DNA of 7,187 bases from Deltaproteobacteria bacterium (lineage in GTDB: Bacteria > Desulfobacterota > GWC2-55-46 > S146-70): positions 1 through 7,187 of the forward strand of contig WGFD01000088.1 of NCBI GenBank assembly GCA_015492395.1. Direction: 5' to 3'. The position numbers were made by a program, and so were the translations under genes. Numbering within the stretch: position 1 is the stretch's first letter; each line of letters opens with the position of its first letter. Below are positions 4,735 through 7,187 of the stretch, piece by piece. The notes under the pieces were generated by a model. That model made no database searches. It worked only from the letters and a program-made list of their open reading frames with translations, and was not told the origin of the DNA.

Positions 4735-7187
4735 ATGAACAATACTATTAAAACGTTTGTCTTTCTCCTTTGCTGTCTGGCTGCATTGCATATCCTAATG
4801 GTACCCGGTGCTGATGCAAGTCCAAAAGGACCGGACACGATGCCGGCAAGTGAGCGCAGTGACGCTCTATACGACAGCCTTAAGCCCGGGAATATGGAGG
4901 TGGATGAGGATGCTACCGCTGCCGCGGTATATGGGCGGTTGCCGCTTTTCTTCATCAAGAACGATGGGCAGTTGAATGGAGCGGTTGAGTACTATGAGAG
5001 GGGGGTAGGCCATGCAACCTTCTTTACAAAGGAAGGGGTCTATCTGTCGCTTTTGGGGGGACAGGACGCAAAATCCGTGCCGGATAAGATGGAAGCCGCA
5101 GCCTCCGGCTTTCGTAGACCGGCCAATCGAATCGGCCGCCGGTCTGAAGTGGTAAGGCTGTCCATGCGCGGCGCCAGCGGGGATCCCGAAATCACCGCGG
5201 AGGAGAGCCGTGAGGGCAAGGTCAACTACTTCATGGGCAACGATCCGAAAAAGTGGCGCACAAACGTGCCGCTTTACGGCGCTGTAGTCTATCATGAGAT
5301 CTATAAGGGCGTGGACATGAGGTTCTACGGCAATAACAGTGAGCTGGAGTATGACATAATAGTCAAGCCCGGTACTGATCCGGAATCCGTCATACTCGGC
5401 TACGATGGCATCAAAGGATTGAGGATTACGGAGGAGGGTGATCTCGAGGTACTGCTCCGGCATGGCAGGATCCTGCAGAGGAGGCCCTACATCTACCAGG
5501 AGATAGGGGGCAGGAGGGTTGAAATCAAGGGGCGGTTCAGGCTCCGGGGAACGGACTCATACGGATTCCATGTCGCTTCTTACGACAAGGACCGTCCGCT
5601 AGTCATAGACCCTGTGCTGGTTTACTCCACATACCTCGGTGGAGGGGATGTGGATAAAGGCAAGGGTATCGCCGTTGATTCCTTTGGCAATGCCTACGTG
5701 GTCGGGGAGACCTCTTCAACCGACTTTCCGACTACCGGTGTTCCATACGGTGACGCCTGGGGCAGGGCAGTGTTCGTGACTAAGATCAATGCCTCTGGAA
5801 ACGGTCACGTCTACTCGACCTACTTCGGGGGCAGCGGACTTGATGCCGGCTATGGTATCGCCGTGGATGACTCGGGCAACGCATACGTAACCGGCTATAC
5901 CGAGTCGTCGGACTTCCCGGTGCAATCCCCGATATACGGCTACTCCGGTAACGGCGACGCGTTCGTGGCCAAGATCAGCGCCTCCGGCGACAGCCTCGTC
6001 TACTCAACCTATCTAGGCGGAAGCGGCAGCGACGACGCCATCGGTATCGCCGTGGATGATTCAGGCAGCGTGTACGTAACCGGTTCCACCAAGTCGTCAG
6101 ACTTCAAGACTACGCCATCCCCCGTATCCGTCTACGCCGGAAACGGCGACGCGTTCCTGACCAAGCTCGACGCCGCTGGTAGCCTCGTCTACTCCCGGTA
6201 TCTCGGCGGAGGGAATGCAGACAGGGGACACAGCCTGGCGGTGGACGATGGCGGCAATGTCTACTTGACCGGCAGGACCAAGTCCCCCGGCATCGCGACG
6301 ACGGGTGCGTATGACGAAGGGTGCGGCACCGATGGCAATTGCAACTATGGGACATCCTATTGGAATGATGCCTATATAACCAAGGTCGATGGTACGGGCA
6401 ACGTTGTATACTGGACATACCTGGGAGGAAGCGCGGCGGATCAGGGCTGCGGGATAGCCGTGGATGTCTCCGGCAACGCGTATGTGGTGGGGCGTTCCGG
6501 CTCCAGCGACTTCCCCGTGGAGTCACCCATCCAGGGCCATGGGACATACGCCGGTGGCAACGATGACGCCTTTGTCGCGAAGGTCAGCGCCTCGGGGGCC
6601 GCCCTCTCTTACTCCACCTACCTGGGCGGCGCTGGGGATGACACCTGCAGCGGGATCGCCGTTGATGTGTCCGGTAATGCGTATGTCACCGGTTACACTG
6701 ACTCATCTGACTTCCCGACGCAATCCCCGATCAATGGGTCCAATGGAGGGGGTGAAGACGCCTTCGTGGCAAAGCTGACTACGGACACCACATCCCCCGA
6801 CGTGACTTCCGTGGCTCCGACGGATGGTTCGATAGATGTCCCGGTCAATTCGGCCGTAATGGTTGAGTTCTCAGAGGCCATGAACCACGAGACCATCGAT
6901 TCGGCGACCTTTACGGTCTCCGGCCCAGGAGGTAATATCAGTGGAACGATAAGTTACGATCCAGGGACCATGAAGGCCGCCTTTACGCCTTCTTCAAATC
7001 TGGAGGGTCTCTCCCTATATACTGCCACCGTCACCTCAGGGGTGAAGGATCTTGCCGGCAACAACATGCCCTCAGACTACTCGCGGGAGTGCGTGACGGC
7101 CGTGGGAGCCGCAAGTGGGGGCGCGGACGACAGGGGGGCATCCGCCGGAGGAGGTTGTTTTATAGCCACGGCGGCTTACGGCAGCTA
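4735..7187 (+). CDS. Secreted SBBP-repeat, Ig-like, CFI-box protein (3' end cut off)
   Basis: The frame stays open for 817 codons to the window edge, so the gene is partial. Residues 1-29 form a signal peptide (core FVFLLCCLAALHILMV, likely cut after GADA). Residues about 66-290 form the domain that usually precedes SBBP repeats (FFIKNDGQL near its start, RPLVIDPV at its end; I believe Pfam DUF7948). Six SBBP beta-propeller repeats follow, each with Y-[ST]-x-Y-[LF]-G-G, G-[IL]-AVD, G-[NS]-x-Y-[VL]-[TV]-G and [DA]-x-[FY]-[VIL]-[TA]-K; their first tyrosines are residues 297, 360, 423, 486, 559 and 626. Residues 686-790 resemble a Big_5 bacterial Ig-like domain (PTDGSIDVPVNSAVMVEFSE, DLAGNNM). 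After a Gly/Ala linker comes CFIATAAYGS (808-817), the hallmark of CFI-box C-terminal regions, and the final TA suggests a Tyr next. It is probably a surface or extracellular binding protein; its ligand is unknown. It has its own likely promoter. Confidence 0.92.
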   Translation, partial: MNNTIKTFVFLLCCLAALHILMVPGADASPKGPDTMPASERSDALYDSLKPGNMEVDEDATAAAVYGRLPLFFIKNDGQLNGAVEYYERGVGHATFFTKEGVYLSLLGGQDAKSVPDKMEAAASGFRRPANRIGRRSEVVRLSMRGASGDPEITAEESREGKVNYFMGNDPKKWRTNVPLYGAVVYHEIYKGVDMRFYGNNSELEYDIIVKPGTDPESVILGYDGIKGLRITEEGDLEVLLRHGRILQRRPYIYQEIGGRRVEIKGRFRLRGTDSYGFHVASYDKDRPLVIDPVLVYSTYLGGGDVDKGKGIAVDSFGNAYVVGETSSTDFPTTGVPYGDAWGRAVFVTKINASGNGHVYSTYFGGSGLDAGYGIAVDDSGNAYVTGYTESSDFPVQSPIYGYSGNGDAFVAKISASGDSLVYSTYLGGSGSDDAIGIAVDDSGSVYVTGSTKSSDFKTTPSPVSVYAGNGDAFLTKLDAAGSLVYSRYLGGGNADRGHSLAVDDGGNVYLTGRTKSPGIATTGAYDEGCGTDGNCNYGTSYWNDAYITKVDGTGNVVYWTYLGGSAADQGCGIAVDVSGNAYVVGRSGSSDFPVESPIQGHGTYAGGNDDAFVAKVSASGAALSYSTYLGGAGDDTCSGIAVDVSGNAYVTGYTDSSDFPTQSPINGSNGGGEDAFVAKLTTDTTSPDVTSVAPTDGSIDVPVNSAVMVEFSEAMNHETIDSATFTVSGPGGNISGTISYDPGTMKAAFTPSSNLEGLSLYTATVTSGVKDLAGNNMPSDYSRECVTAVGAASGGADDRGASAGGGCFIATAAYGS
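5623..6777 (+). repeat. Six in-gene SBBP repeats, 63-residue unit
   Basis: The repeat starts at 5623, 5812, 6001, 6190, 6409 and 6610 give spacings of 189, 189, 189, 219 and 201 bases. The first three units are therefore exactly 63 codons, and units four and five carry insertions of 10 and 4 codons. Some copies are still alike at DNA level, for example GGCGACGCGTTC at about 5956 and 6145, and GCAATCCCCGAT at about 5921 and 6720, which suggests fairly recent duplication or strong constraint. Six units would suit a six-bladed propeller, which is inference. Confidence 0.85.
7156..7187 (+). other. CFI-box motif cut by the window edge
   Basis: The codons from 7156 encode CFIATAAYGS directly after a Gly-rich linker. 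In known proteins this motif opens a short C-terminal region of several dozen residues, often with a hydrophobic or basic end, in diverse secreted proteins of Deltaproteobacteria-like and Nitrospirota-like bacteria. Its role in anchoring or sorting is not established as far as I know. Confidence 0.8.

Noticed and set aside
4735..4780. Lipoprotein signal at the SBBP protein N-terminus because of Cys13-Cys14
   Set aside because: The residues before the cysteines (FLL) do not fit a lipobox and the cysteines lie within the hydrophobic core. A standard signal peptidase I site after GADA fits better.
1..7187. CRISPR arrays, tRNA or rRNA genes, insertion sequences
   Set aside because: No direct-repeat/spacer pattern, tRNA-like cloverleaf, rRNA segment or transposase motif was seen on either strand. 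The only regular repetition is the coding SBBP repeat.

Overview
The window looks like the first 7.2 kb of an environmental (metagenome-type) bacterial contig. Its first 15 bases match the 3' part of the Tn5/Nextera mosaic end, so the left edge is probably a library-adapter artefact and not biology. All recognisable genes are on the + strand. The genes up to about 4.56 kb use many ATA and AGG codons at medium GC. With an SBBP-repeat protein that ends in a CFI box, this recalls uncultured Nitrospirota or Desulfobacterota-like bacteria. That placement is inference and is weak.

Layout. (1) 54-1990: two overlapping glycosyltransferase genes, a GT4 family enzyme and a WecG/TagA/CpsF (GT26) enzyme, typical of an exopolysaccharide or O-antigen assembly locus. 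(2) 1962-2096: a possible 44-codon small ORF overlapping the end of the GT26 gene. (3) 2160-3338: an exported arylsulfotransferase-like (ASST) protein with a signal peptide, made of WD-like beta-propeller strands. (4) 3423-3530: a possible 35-codon ORF whose end overlaps the start of the next gene. (5) 3518-4561: a radical SAM protein with a CX3CX2C cluster motif and a Cys-containing SPASM/twitch-like tail. (6) 4562-4734: an intergenic region with a weak hairpin/T-rich element, a plausible sigma70-type promoter and a strong ribosome binding site. (7) 4735 to the right edge: a large secreted protein, open for 817 codons, with a signal peptide, an N-terminal SBBP-associated domain, six SBBP repeats, an Ig-like (Big_5-type) domain and the start of a CFI-box C-terminal region. 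The window ends inside it.

How they may work together. The two glycosyltransferases would build a lipid-linked glycan in the cytoplasm. The ASST-like protein could act on phenolic or glycan material outside the membrane. The radical SAM enzyme has no identified substrate. The SBBP/CFI-box protein has its own likely promoter and is probably a separate surface protein. No complete new system is evident. The least explained parts are the small ORFs around the ASST and radical SAM genes, and the uncertain N-terminus of the radical SAM gene.
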